DNA of 37,373 nucleotides from Aminobacter aganoensis (GCF_014206975.1 NZ_JACHOU010000030.1:1-37373), one strand, 5' to 3'; shown: positions 16,386-24,530, counted from the first letter of the stretch. Notes: generated from the sequence alone by a model not told the origin. Program-made: numbers and translations.

Positions 16386-16682
16386 ACAATGATGCTTGTC
16401 CGATTTCGGGCAGATATTGAACAAAAGACTATCGTATTGTCATCGACAGCGCACAGAATACTCGTCCACTATGCGCCGCGTCGCTGCATGCGCCTCTCTG
16501 GTGGCGCTCGGCGCGATCGTCAGTATTCGGCTGGTTGCCGCCCTCTATGGCGGCTGCCGGATTGCATGATCCGAAAATAGGCGGTGAAGAGCGCGGATCG
16601 GTCAGCGGCAGGCGGCAAGCGCTTCCGCCGCGGCGAACCTTGGTGCGTCTCTAGGAAATCCGCAAAGCGCGCGATCATCGCC
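16386..16682 (-). other. Region between the operon and a transposase; possible frameshifted tail
   Basis: About 300 bp without a secure gene. On the minus strand a frame (16520-16792) reads DAYRRWMIVAAGGHEAM... and continues past the transposase stop at 16683. It might be the original C-terminus of that transposase shifted by one base, or unrelated debris; I cannot match it to a family. The part nearest the yhaO start (16386-16500) should hold the promoter of the four-gene operon. An AT-rich patch (ACAATACGATAGT on the minus strand near 16428-16440) is a candidate -10 region. Confidence 0.3.
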
Positions 16683-17915
16683 TCATGGCCACCCGCGGCC
16701 ACGATCATCCAGCGCCGGTATGCGTCGCTCCGTTCCGGGCATGAATGCCAGTAGGACCCGCATGGGATCATCGTCGAAGCGTACAAGTTCATGTGTCTGC
16801 CGATCCCATTCTGATGCCGGCACCCTCAGGGTCCTGGCGTTTTGCTGCAGGTTGTGGTCGATCACCGCGAGCGCGACGCATTGCTCGAGATCGGCGAAGC
16901 TGAGACCCGCCCGGCGCTCCGCGGGATATTGGTCGCGGTCCGCCACGGATCGGCCCGTCGAGCCAGGCTGCGTTGCAAGAACGCCGTTGAGCTTTCCGAG
17001 CAGCCTTTCGACCACGCCACCCTGATGCACGCGGCCGCGATCCCGGTAGCGGATACGAATGCCGTAGTCCTCGCACCCGCGCTGAAAGGCATTCCCTTTG
17101 AACTCCTTGGCGGAGTCGGTGACCAGCAATCGCGGTCGACCGAACATCGGCCATCCATGCTCGATGCCGTGCGCAACTAGCCATTCGTCCTTCGGGCACA
17201 GTGCCTGCGCCAGGCACAAGGCGACCGACAGCGCCGACGGCTTTTCGAGCGTGAGGCAGAATCCCAGTATGCAGCGCGTCGCCACGTCGGTGACGATCGT
17301 CAGGTAGGCCCGGCCGACGAACGTTCCGCCGCCTTCGACGACCTCTACGAAATTGATGTCGGTCGGCGTGTGATCGATCTGGCAGACATCCAGCGGGTGC
17401 GCCGCATGGATGTATCCGGGCCTGGCCCTGAGCCGATGGAGATGTTTCAGGTTCGCGGATCGCTTCTTCGCGATTTCCTCGGGGCCAAACAGTGCGGGTA
17501 TTCTGCGGGCGACTGTCAGATAGGACGGGGGAGACAGGCCGGCCTCCTCGCAGCGGGCGCGGATCTCGGCCACGACCGGAGCGAGGGGTGGAGCCTCCAA
17601 CACGAGCCACTGCTCTCGCAGTGTCGTCGCGATGATCTCCTCGATCTCCGGCTGGAGCCGCTTCTTTCGGGTCCTGTCTCCGCCGGGCAAGAGCGATGTT
17701 ACGGTCCGATCGACGCGGTAGCGTGCCAGCAGATTATAGACCTGCCTGGTCGAAAGGCACAGCTCGGCGGCTGCCCGAACGATCGCAGCCCGTCGGGAAC
17801 CCGAACCTTCCAGAATCTTGTCGAGCTCCCGCGCAGCGCGCCGCGCCGTCGACCATGCTTCATCGGAATGTGACGCGGCAGGCGCCAGTTTCAAGCTGTG
17901 CAATCGGTTCGGCAA
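16683..17915 (-). CDS. DDE transposase of the Mu/TniA type, probably C-terminally truncated
   Basis: 410 residues with an N-terminal helix-turn-helix region (about 40-70, LCLSTRQVYNLLARYR) and an rve-type integrase core. The catalytic triad is visible as CQIDHTPTDI (first Asp), LLVTDSAKEFKG (second Asp) and HQGGVVERLLGKLNG (Glu). Relatives of TniA/TnsB/Mu transposase usually continue with a beta-barrel C-terminal domain and reach about 500-600 residues. Here the protein stops soon after VLLAFMPGTERR, so about 100 or more residues are missing or frameshifted. The start is a TTG with no clear ribosome site. No tniB ATPase partner follows; the next gene is yhaO. It is probably a dead fragment of a Tn7/Tn5053-like element. 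Confidence 0.78.
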   Translation of the reverse strand: MPNRLHSLKLAPAASHSDEAWSTARRAARELDKILEGSGSRRAAIVRAAAELCLSTRQVYNLLARYRVDRTVTSLLPGGDRTRKKRLQPEIEEIIATTLREQWLVLEAPPLAPVVAEIRARCEEAGLSPPSYLTVARRIPALFGPEEIAKKRSANLKHLHRLRARPGYIHAAHPLDVCQIDHTPTDINFVEVVEGGGTFVGRAYLTIVTDVATRCILGFCLTLEKPSALSVALCLAQALCPKDEWLVAHGIEHGWPMFGRPRLLVTDSAKEFKGNAFQRGCEDYGIRIRYRDRGRVHQGGVVERLLGKLNGVLATQPGSTGRSVADRDQYPAERRAGLSFADLEQCVALAVIDHNLQQNARTLRVPASEWDRQTHELVRFDDDPMRVLLAFMPGTERRIPALDDRGRGWP

Positions 17916-18014
17916 AATGAGCGGTCAGTGAAATCGTTAGCGAAAAATCATGCCCTTAGTAGCGCCCAAACCTAAACAGCACATGACTCATTCGCGATTG
18001 AAATCGGGAAGTGA

Positions 18015-19076
18015 AAGCGACAAGAAGACCAATTGGCCCGGCTGGACGAGGCCGTGCGGCGCAGTCCGGTTGGTGAGGGCTTCACCGAGCGCGGTCATTT
18101 CTTCGATTCCGCGGCCAGCATGTGGGTGGCCGGCGAGCTTGTCCATGTCGAGGATCTGGTTCTCCACGATGCTCATATGGATATTCGAGCCCCGACCCAT
18201 GAGCTGACCATTGCCCATTCGATCCTGCGGAGCCGGCGCCGCATTGCAGCGGCCGAGCCGGACTGGGCGCTGAGTGATCGGGGCTTTGCCGGTTTGACGG
18301 GATCTTGGCAGACCGAGCAGCCCGTGGAAGTTCCCGCAGTCCTCGATAGGGCAGGGAAGGCAGGACGTTCCGAGGAACTGGATCCTCTTGCGGCTGAGTT
18401 CGCGCATATCGATGCCGTCCTGGAGCGCTCCGAACGGCTGATTGGCAGCATGTTGAAGGGCGATGCTGACGCTGTTCCCGAGCGCCGCGGATTGGTTGTG
18501 GGTGACCTCATGATCCGCGATCCGGATTGGGACGAGGCAGATCGGCTATCACAATGGCGATCGATTCAGCTCAAGGTCCAAGGGATGCCGCCAGTGCTGT
18601 CGGCCGCGTTGCTGTTTGACGCCTGGGAGGTGCTGGAGCCGATTCAGCGACAGCATTGGCTCGGTGGAGGACTGATCAGCGCCTACCTTCGATACAGGGG
18701 CAAGGTCACCTCGCACCTGCCGACCTTCAGTGTCGGATTGAAGGCAATCGCGAGGGAGCGGCGCCGGGCAAAGGACCGGTCAATCCGGCTCTTGGCATTC
18801 CTCGATGCGATGTCGGCTTCATCGGATGCTGGTATGCGTGAGCTCAGTCGGCTTCAGCAAGCGCGTGGGCAGATGGAGCGCAAACTGAATGGGCGACGAA
18901 CATCCAGCAGTCTTCCAACTGTGGTTGATCTCGTTCTGTCCCGGCCCGTAGTCTCCGCCGGGATGGTTGCTAAGGCGGCGCGTGTGACACAGCGAGGAGC
19001 GCTCAACCTGATCGCGGAGGTCGGCGTGCGTGAAATGACCGGAAGGGGACGGTACAGAGCATGGGGTGTCATCTGA
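18015..19076 (+). pseudogene. DUF1612 / RHE_PE00001-type protein, N-terminus missing
   Basis: About 350 residues match DUF1612 plus a C-terminal helix-turn-helix, a family frequent on plasmids and islands of rhizobia and sphingomonads. The strongest stretches are WVAGELVHVEDLVLHDAHMD and RAPTHELTIAHSILRSRRRI, with the HTH-like region near the end. The frame upstream of the TTG at 18033 stays protein-like (reading QEDQLARLDEA) but hits a TGA at 18012-18014. Relatives begin some 20-25 residues earlier, so the native start is gone. TTG 18033 could still initiate a nearly full protein. Function unknown; the HTH suggests DNA binding. IS256 inserted 20 bp after the stop, leaving the coding part intact at that side. 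Confidence 0.72.
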
Positions 19077-19087
19077 CCTGTGACCCT

Positions 19088-19096
19088 GCTTGGTTG
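19088..19096. repeat. Left 9-bp target-site duplication of IS256 element
   Basis: GCTTGGTTG immediately precedes the left inverted repeat and is repeated exactly at 20397-20405 after the right repeat. This marks a clean transposition event with no later rearrangement across the element. Confidence 0.92.
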
Positions 19097-20396
19097 GGGA
19101 CTGTCGGATATTTTGTGCGTGAGGCCGATTGTCGTCACTGGCTGACGAACCTCTCGCCGAAGACGACGGCGAATTGGGTTTTGGCCTCGAACCACTCACG
19201 CGGCGGCCGTTTCCATTCTTCGGCCGCGTGGTTGAGAACCATATATAACAGCTTCATGGCCGCATCGTCACTCGGGAAGTGGCCCCTGGTTCGAACGGCG
19301 CGCCGCAGCTTCGAGTTCAACACCTCTATCTGGTTCGTGGTGTAGATGATCCGGCGCACGCTTTCGGGAAACGCGAAGAATGGAACGACGTGGTCCCAGT
19401 TTCTCCACCAGCTCAGCGCGATTGCCGGATAGCGCTGGCCCCAGTAGCCGGCCTCGAACTCTCCCAGCGCCTTCATCCCGGCTTCGGCGTCCTTGGCCCG
19501 GTAGATGGCACGCAGCGCCGGCACGACGGGCTTGCGGTCCTTCCACGACACGAACTCGAGCGAGTGGCGGATCAGATGCACGATGCAGGTTTGCACCACA
19601 GTCTGGGGAAAGACGGCGCTGATCGCTTCGGGAAAACCCTTCAGGCCGTCGACGACGGCGATCAGGATGTCGCCGAGGCCGCGGTTCTTCAGCTCGTTCA
19701 TGACGCGCAGCCAGAACTTCGCGCCCTCGGTCTGCTCGATCCAGATGCCCAGAATCTCCTTCGCGCCGTCGGGCAGAATGCCGAGCGCGATGTAGACGGC
19801 CTTGTTGCGCACGAAGCCTTCGTCCCTGATCTTGACCCGGATCGCATCGAAGAAGACCAGCGGATAGACGGCGTCGAGCGGCCGGTTCTGCCATTCGGCG
19901 ACTTCTTCCAGAACAGCATCGGTGACGGTCGAGATCAGGTCCGGGGACACGTCGATGCCGTAGAGTTCCTCCAGGTGGCCGCGGATCTCGCGTACGCTCA
20001 TGCCGCGCGCATACACGGAGATGATCTTGTCGTCGAACTCGGGGAAGCGGCGCTGGTATTTGGCGATCAGCTTCGGGTCGAACGTGCCGGCCCGGTCGCA
20101 CGGGATCGAAAGCCGCATCTTCGAGGTGCCCGTCAGCACCGTCTTCTTCGAATGCCCGTTGCGCCGGTTGCCAGGGCCGTCGGCCTCACGCTCATCGCCG
20201 AGGTGTTCGTCAAGCTCGGCGTTCAGAATGCGCTCCGAAAGCGCCTTCTTCAGATCGTCGAGCAGCCCGTCACGCGAAAATACCTCGTTCGGGTCGCGCC
20301 CGGCCAGCAGCCGGTCCAGAAGTTCCTTCTCGATTGCCATGCGATGATTCTCCTTCTCATCATCATGGCCTCACGCACGAAAATCCGGACAGTCCC
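19097..20396 (-). mobile_element. Complete IS256-family insertion sequence (1300 bp)
   Basis: The ends are near-perfect inverted repeats of about 30 bp: the left reads GGGACTGTCGGATATTTTGT (19097-19116) and continues GCGTGAGGCC; the complement of 20367-20396 reads GGGACTGTCCGGATTTTCGT and continues GCGTGAGGCC. They are flanked by the 9-bp direct repeat GCTTGGTTG. One transposase gene fills the element. Intact ends, duplicated target and intact gene show a recent, probably still mobile insertion. Confidence 0.95.
19135..20340 (-). CDS. IS256-family (Mutator-like) transposase
   Basis: A full-length 401-residue DDE transposase. Conserved segments include the N-terminal NRRNGHSKKTVLTGTSKM region, GMSVREIRGHLEELYG, PLVFFDAIRVKIRDEG (first catalytic Asp), IAVVDGLKGFPEAI (second Asp), the family-typical QTCIVHLIRHSLEFV and YTTNQIEVLNSKLRR (Glu region). 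No frame breaks. The gene occupies nearly all of the 1300-bp element, with its start 27 bp from the inner edge of the right inverted repeat. Expression is probably weak and partly from the end of the element. Confidence 0.95.
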   Translation of the reverse strand: MAIEKELLDRLLAGRDPNEVFSRDGLLDDLKKALSERILNAELDEHLGDEREADGPGNRRNGHSKKTVLTGTSKMRLSIPCDRAGTFDPKLIAKYQRRFPEFDDKIISVYARGMSVREIRGHLEELYGIDVSPDLISTVTDAVLEEVAEWQNRPLDAVYPLVFFDAIRVKIRDEGFVRNKAVYIALGILPDGAKEILGIWIEQTEGAKFWLRVMNELKNRGLGDILIAVVDGLKGFPEAISAVFPQTVVQTCIVHLIRHSLEFVSWKDRKPVVPALRAIYRAKDAEAGMKALGEFEAGYWGQRYPAIALSWWRNWDHVVPFFAFPESVRRIIYTTNQIEVLNSKLRRAVRTRGHFPSDDAAMKLLYMVLNHAAEEWKRPPREWFEAKTQFAVVFGERFVSQ

Positions 20397-20405
20397 GCTT
20401 GGTTG
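20397..20405. repeat. Right 9-bp target-site duplication of IS256 element
   Basis: GCTTGGTTG directly follows the right inverted repeat and matches the copy at 19088-19096. Removing the element and one copy joins the DUF1612 gene's 3' flank to the leader of the small interrupted gene at 20486. Confidence 0.92.
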
Positions 20406-20485
20406 CGCTTCTCCAGCACGGGGTGTTGCCACAAACCTCAAATCCGTTGAACTTCAACATGTGATATGTGCGACGGGGGGCCAAG

Positions 20486-20655
20486 ATGAGCTTGATAAAC
20501 CTAAGTGACAGCGAGAAGCACGCTATCGGAGCAATCGACAGCGGGACGCTTCACGACCTGGTTGACCAGGCCATCAGGTCAGAGCATCTCGGAAAACTCT
20601 ACAACTGCGGAGAATACGTGGCCACCAAGCTCCGTACTTCGATCAAGCGCTTGCG
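20486..20655 (+). pseudogene. N-terminal fragment of an unidentified gene, cut by the IS3 remnant
   Basis: A GGGGGG ribosome-binding-like tract lies a few bases before an ATG at 20486. The frame reads as natural protein for about 55 residues (MSLINLSDSEKHAIGAIDSG then TLHDLVDQAIRSEHLGKLYN), then becomes the antisense of an IS3 transposase at roughly 20640-20665. I do not recognise the family. The fragment looks soluble and helical. A perfect 13-bp dyad, GTTGAACTTCAAC at 20446-20458, lies in its promoter region and might be an operator. The 3' part of the gene is not found beyond the IS. Confidence 0.45.
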
Positions 20656-20976
20656 GCCGTGGACAGATCTGCCCCGTACGACGCCCCTCAGGCCCATCTG
20701 CCGCATCAGGCGCGAGACGGTGCAACGGGCGATGTCGAAGCCCTCGCGCTTCATCTGCCGCCATACCTTGCGCACGCCGCAGACGCCGAAGTTCTCGTTG
20801 AACACGCGTCGCACCTCCACCTTCAGCACTTCGTCCCGCTTCACCCGTGCCGGCAGCCGGGAAGAATCGGCATGGCGGGCGGCATGCTCGTGATAGGTGG
20901 ACGGGGCGATCGGCAGAACCCGGCAGATCGGCTCGACCCCGTAGACATCGCGATGGTCATCGACGAACGCCTTCAT
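20656..20976 (-). pseudogene. IS3-family transposase OrfB, N-terminal fragment
   Basis: Only the N-terminal HTH_21-type domain of the IS3 transposase B subunit remains (about 105 residues): FVDDHRDVYGVEPICRVLPI, STYHEHAARHAD and VRKVWRQMKREGFDIARCTV followed by SRLMRQMGLRGVVRGRS. After that the sequence departs from the family and ends at 20599 after unrelated residues. The rve catalytic domain with its DDE triad is lost, so it is non-functional. It overlaps orfA by ATGA (20973-20976), where the normal -1 frameshift would make OrfAB. Confidence 0.85.
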
Positions 20977-21302
20977 CGTCTGAATGGGCGGTCGAGCTCC
21001 GCCATCGCAAAATACGCCGATGCCTTGCGCAGGATCTCGTTCGCCTGACGAAGCTCCCGCACCTCGCGCCGAAGCCTGGACAGTTCCTCCTTCTCCGCAC
21101 TAGTCGGGCCGGGCCGAACCCCTTCGTCCCGTTCGGCTTGGCGCACCCAGTTGCGCAGCGTTTCCCCCGAGCAGCCGATCTTCGCGGCGATCGACTGCAT
21201 CGCAGCCCACTGCGAGCCGTGCTCCTCCTGGTGATCCAAAACCATCCGAACCGCGCGGGCGCGAACCTCGGGACTAAAGGGCGGTACTCTTTTCTTCGTC
21301 AT
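20973..21302 (-). CDS. IS3-family transposase OrfA
   Basis: The 109-residue DNA-binding subunit carries an HTH_Tnp_1-type helix-turn-helix ([20 protein letters not shown], about residues 38-57). A leucine-zipper-like helix follows ([20 protein letters not shown]), then the [12 protein letters not shown] end typical of OrfA. Complete, but its partner OrfB is truncated, so the element cannot transpose by itself. OrfA alone can bind the terminal repeats and act as a repressor. Confidence 0.9.
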   Translation of the reverse strand: MTKKRVPPFSPEVRARAVRMVLDHQEEHGSQWAAMQSIAAKIGCSGETLRNWVRQAERDEGVRPGPTSAEKEELSRLRREVRELRQANEILRKASAYFAMAELDRPFRR

Positions 21303-21352
21303 GGCTCCATTCTCTCAAGAGTTGGAGCCTCCGGGAAACCCGGCGCGGTTCA

Positions 21353-21582
21353 ATAGTCCTCCATGCTCTTGATATCAGCCGCAGTCCATGCGGCTACTTG
21401 AGCGAAGGTGGTGACCGTGTTCGTTTAGCTAGACGGCGCTCATTCACAGGCCCGATGCCAATCAAGCGCCGCAGATTGTCTTTACCGGTGGATTTAGCAG
21501 CCTTCAGCCTGGCCGATCCGGTCTTTGCGGCCTTGATCTTCGCGGGTTTTGCAGGCGCTGCCCTAACATCCAGGCCGTCCAT
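21353..21582 (-). pseudogene. Helix-hairpin-helix domain protein, frameshifted and cut by IS3
   Basis: An Ala/Lys-rich linker (AAPAKPAKIKAAKTGSARLK) leads into DNLRRLIGIGPVNERRLAK, a helix-hairpin-helix start like that in short proteins related to the NADH dehydrogenase/flap-endonuclease-like HHH group. The frame then runs into a stop at 21394. A second minus-strand frame continues exactly where homology demands: TTFAQVAAWTAADIKSMEDY, stopping where the IS3 terminal repeat begins (21352). So a frameshift near 21425 precedes the IS truncation. The native start is unclear; Met at 21582 is the best candidate. Both breaks make it non-functional. Confidence 0.7.
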
Positions 21583-21652
21583 GCCTCGCAACGGCGTTAC
21601 GAGGCCGACAAAACAATCAGAAGATAAATATGGGTCAGGTGCATTGGCTTGA

Positions 21653-22276
21653 TCAATCGGGTTCGCTTGAAAGTGTAGTGGCCACGAAGCCGGCGCCCAG
21701 TTGCGCGCCTTGTGCCGTGATGGTGTGGCCCACCCCCGGCAGAATGTGCGCGTGGACATTTAAGCCCGCTTCGCGCAGCGTTGCCGCGGCTTCGGTCGAG
21801 TTTCCGGCGGGAATGACCGGGTCCACGGCCCCATGCACCATGAGTACCTGTGTCGATCTGGCTGGCGTGAAGGGTCGTGGCGAGGCGAGCCGGCCGGAAT
21901 AAGCGATGACGGCGCCAAACGGCCAGCGTCCGATGGCATCGAGCGCCATGATGGACCCTTGGGAAAATCCGACAAGAACGACCCGGTCGAGTCGGCTCAG
22001 CAGTCCCTGCTGCTCGATGATTCTGCGCAGGACATCATCGAACGCCGGTCTTGCCGCAGCGATGCGTTGCGGCCGGTTCGCCTCCGTTACACCGGAAATA
22101 CCGAACCACTGCCGACCGGAGCCGCCGCCGTCGAAGGCGAACGGGCCATCCGGGACCGCGAACGCGACCGTCGGCAGTGATGGCAGCCAGACCTGGGCAA
22201 GCGGTGCGAGATCGGCGCCACGACTGCCGACGCCGTGCAGGAAGATAACGAGGCTCTTGGCAAGGGAAGTGGCCAT
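21653..22276 (-). CDS. Alpha/beta hydrolase (carboxylesterase/phospholipase type)
   Basis: A 207-residue cytoplasmic serine hydrolase of the Abhydrolase_2 (carboxylesterase) group. It begins with VIFLHGVGSRGADLAPLAQ (oxyanion-hole HG), has the nucleophile elbow GFSQGSIMALD, and shows the acid and base as HGAVDPVIP and PGVGHT. Size and motif order fit. The ATG at 22276 is chosen because CAGGAAAA lies upstream; the longer frame adds residues lacking similarity. It is the last gene of the same-strand cluster behind the LysR gene, next to a glutathionyl-hydroquinone reductase. A role in hydrolysing esters or lactones formed from quinone-like or aromatic compounds is possible but unproven. Confidence 0.88.
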   Translation of the reverse strand: MATSLAKSLVIFLHGVGSRGADLAPLAQVWLPSLPTVAFAVPDGPFAFDGGGSGRQWFGISGVTEANRPQRIAAARPAFDDVLRRIIEQQGLLSRLDRVVLVGFSQGSIMALDAIGRWPFGAVIAYSGRLASPRPFTPARSTQVLMVHGAVDPVIPAGNSTEAAATLREAGLNVHAHILPGVGHTITAQGAQLGAGFVATTLSSEPD

Positions 22277-22313
22277 AGGGGATTTTCCTGTCTGGTAGTG
22301 AACGGACCGTCGG

Positions 22314-23270
22314 TCAAAGGCCGAGCTCGCTGAGATCAGGACCATCGGGCACGATGCCATTCGGATTGAGGGACTTGATCGAATAGTAGCCCTTCTTGAT
22401 GTGATCGATGCTCACCGTGTCGCGGACGCCGGGGACGTCGAGCACCCGTTTCATGTAAGCGGTGAGATTGGGACACTCGGACAGGCGCCGCAGATTGCAC
22501 TTGAACAGGCCATGATAGGCCGCATCGAAACGCACCAATGTCACGAACAGACGGATATCAGCTTCGGTGAGTTGGTCACCGAGCAGGAACGGTTTGTCGG
22601 CCAGTCGGGTTTCCAGTTCATCAAGCATCGTGAAGACGCCGCGATAGGCTTCAGCATAGGCGATCTGGGTCGTGGCGAAGCCGGCGCGATAAACGCCATT
22701 GTTGAGAGCCGGGTAGATGCGCTCATTCAACGCGTCGATGTCATCTCGCAGGGCTTGCGGATAAAGATCGACGCTTTCGTCGGCGAGTGCGCCAAACCCT
22801 GAATTGAACATGCGAACGATTTCGGCGGACTCGTTGCTGACGATGGTCTTGCGCTTCTTGTCCCACAAAATCGGAACCGTGGCGCGGCCGGTGAAATCGC
22901 TGTCGGCCAGACTGTAGAGTTCGTGCATATAGGTGGCGCCGTTGAGTTCGTCCCGGTCGGCGCCAGGATAGTCGCCGAAGCGCCAGCCCTGGTCGGTCAA
23001 TTCCGGCTTCACTACGGACACAGACACGATGTCTTCAAGCTTTTTCAGCTTGCGGGCAATCAGGGTGCGTGATGCCCAGGGGCAGATAAGCGCTACATAA
23101 AGATGATAGCGGTTGGCCTCCGCGGCGAAGCCGGCTTCGCCGGTCGGCCCAGCGCTGCCATCGGGGGTGATCCAGTTGCGGAAGCTGGAAATCTGGCGAA
23201 CGAAGCCGCCCTTTTCGTCCTTGGCCTGGACCGGTTGCCAGTCCTGGGTCCACTTTCCGTTTACAAGCAT
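22314..23270 (-). CDS. yqjG: Glutathionyl-hydroquinone reductase (YqjG/Xi-class GST)
   Basis: A 318-residue enzyme that removes glutathione from glutathionyl-hydroquinones using a second GSH (EC 1.8.5.7). The N-terminal thioredoxin-like domain carries the active-site CPWASR with Cys63, the position known in E. coli YqjG. The family segments TPDGSAG, RFGDYPGADRDELNGATYMH, TVPILWDKKRKTIVSNESAE and, in the helical domain, LLGDQLTEADIRLFVTLVRFD follow, ending with the IKKGYYSIKSLNPNGIVP tail. Complete. It lies between an alpha/beta hydrolase and a DoxX protein, a setting seen in quinone-stress clusters that are often under LysR control. Confidence 0.93.
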   Translation of the reverse strand: MLVNGKWTQDWQPVQAKDEKGGFVRQISSFRNWITPDGSAGPTGEAGFAAEANRYHLYVALICPWASRTLIARKLKKLEDIVSVSVVKPELTDQGWRFGDYPGADRDELNGATYMHELYSLADSDFTGRATVPILWDKKRKTIVSNESAEIVRMFNSGFGALADESVDLYPQALRDDIDALNERIYPALNNGVYRAGFATTQIAYAEAYRGVFTMLDELETRLADKPFLLGDQLTEADIRLFVTLVRFDAAYHGLFKCNLRRLSECPNLTAYMKRVLDVPGVRDTVSIDHIKKGYYSIKSLNPNGIVPDGPDLSELGL

Positions 23271-23339
23271 GATGCGTCTCCGTTCGTCAAAGAAGGTAGC
23301 CCGGACGCGGCGATATGACGGCAGCGTCCGGGTCGGAGG

Positions 23340-23741
23340 TCAGCCACGCGCCTTTTGCAGGGCGTAGGCGCCGTTGCCGAGCAGTGCCAGCGCGGCAAGA
23401 GCAACGGCCCAGAATGCCGGGAACTCCCAGCCGCCATTGGGGTTGCTGAAGAAGAAGCCGGCCGCACCATGTGGGGCGTAGATCGAGCCGAGCAGGACCG
23501 GGATCAGCGCGATGGAAACCCAGCGGGTCCACACGCCCGCGATCAGGGCAAGGCCACCAAAAAGTTCGGCCGCGATGACCAGATAGGCGAGCGGTCCGGG
23601 AAAACCGAGGCTTTCAAAAAACCCGGCTGTACCTGCCGGCGTGAAGATAAAAATCTTCAAGCCTGCGTGGGCGAGAAAGAGGATGCCCATGCTGACGCGC
23701 AGCAGAAGGGCGGCAAGATTGGCGTTGTTGGTGTTATTCAT
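23340..23741 (-). CDS. DoxX family membrane protein
   Basis: A 133-residue inner-membrane protein with four predicted helices (about residues 8-30, 48-68, 72-90 and 105-125). The family-like LLRVSMGILFLAHAGLKIF start and LVIAAELFGGLALIAGVWTRW centre are clear. DoxX proteins are often linked to thiol or quinone redox and detoxification genes, which fits the neighbouring GST-type reductase. Precise biochemical activity unknown. The spacing to its neighbours (32 bp upstream, 69 bp downstream) supports an operon. Confidence 0.9.
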   Translation of the reverse strand: MNNTNNANLAALLLRVSMGILFLAHAGLKIFIFTPAGTAGFFESLGFPGPLAYLVIAAELFGGLALIAGVWTRWVSIALIPVLLGSIYAPHGAAGFFFSNPNGGWEFPAFWAVALAALALLGNGAYALQKARG

Positions 23742-23773
23742 GTCCGTGACTCCTGATGGTTGTGTTTTAAGCT

Positions 23774-24409
23774 TTAGACGGCTGCAGTCTGCCAGGTAGG
23801 GGCGATATCGGTGCCGAGCCCGCGCATGTAACCCAATTGGATGTTGAGACCGGCGACAGGCTCCAGATAGCGCGCGACACTCAGTGCGCCGACCTGAACG
23901 GGAACGAAGCCGGACTTGGCAACGATCGCCTCGACCGCTTGCGTTGCGGCCGCATCATCGCCGGCGATGAAGACGGTGGCAGAATTGCCGCCGACCTTGC
24001 CGCCCGCCTGCAGCACCGACGCGAAGATGGTGTTGAACGCCTTGACCACCTTGGCCTTCGGCGCAAGCTTCTGGATTTCTTCGCCAGCACTGGTTGAATG
24101 ACCGATGGTCAACCCCGAATAATCGGCGGTCAGCGGGTTGGTGATGTCGATGATAATCTTGCCTTCAAGATCGCCTACCGCGGCAATTGCATCGCCGGCT
24201 GCGTCGAACGGTACGGCGAGAACGACGATGTCAACATTGTCGGCTGCCGACGCGATGTCCGCGCCAGAAACATTGCCGCCCAGTTCATGAGCGGCTTCGC
24301 TGGCCTTGGCAACGTCGCGTGAACCTAGCGTGACCGAATAGCCGGCCTTGGAAAATACGCCGGCAAGGCCTTTGGCCATGTTACCGGTTCCGATGATCGC
24401 AATGGTCAT
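23774..24409 (-). CDS. NADP-binding reductase of the F420-dependent oxidoreductase (NpdG-like) family
   Basis: 211 residues with a Rossmann fold at the start (IAIIGTGNMAKGLAGVFSKAG, GxGxxA type) and the NADP-site SRD after beta 2. The family segments VVLAVPFDAAGDAIAAVGDL, IIIDITNPLTADYSGLTIGH and KVVKAFNTIFASVL follow. Alphaproteobacterial homologues are annotated as NADPH-dependent F420 reductases although most lack F420, so the substrate is probably another hydride acceptor. First structural gene after the LysR regulator on the same strand. Complete and probably soluble. Confidence 0.85.
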   Translation of the reverse strand: MTIAIIGTGNMAKGLAGVFSKAGYSVTLGSRDVAKASEAAHELGGNVSGADIASAADNVDIVVLAVPFDAAGDAIAAVGDLEGKIIIDITNPLTADYSGLTIGHSTSAGEEIQKLAPKAKVVKAFNTIFASVLQAGGKVGGNSATVFIAGDDAAATQAVEAIVAKSGFVPVQVGALSVARYLEPVAGLNIQLGYMRGLGTDIAPTWQTAAV

Positions 24410-24530
24410 GATGATCTCCTTGAGCGGCGCGCTTGATCAACGCCGATGGCAAGGAGATAACTGGTTTCCTACTCAGATATTATCCCGACAGTCAGCAGTT
24501 GTTTAATTTCAGATTGGAATGAATGGTGAG

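Larger units (their letters stand above)
20656..21352 (-). mobile_element. IS3-family element remnant (3' end deleted)
   Basis: orfA is complete, orfB is cut short, and one end is recognisable: reading the minus strand from 21352, TGAACCGCGCCGGGTTTCCC is a typical IS3-family terminal repeat leading to orfA. The other end, with the catalytic part of orfB, is missing near 20656. The element abuts a helix-hairpin-helix gene at 21353 and an unrelated gene fragment at about 20655, so a deletion followed the insertion. Confidence 0.82.

Noticed and set aside
19279-20508. 409-codon plus-strand frame over the IS256 element
   Set aside because: It is the antisense of an intact transposase bounded by inverted repeats and a target duplication.
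24410-24530. Search for a LysR T-N11-A operator
   Set aside because: Several loose matches occur by chance in 121 bp; none stands out with a dyad.
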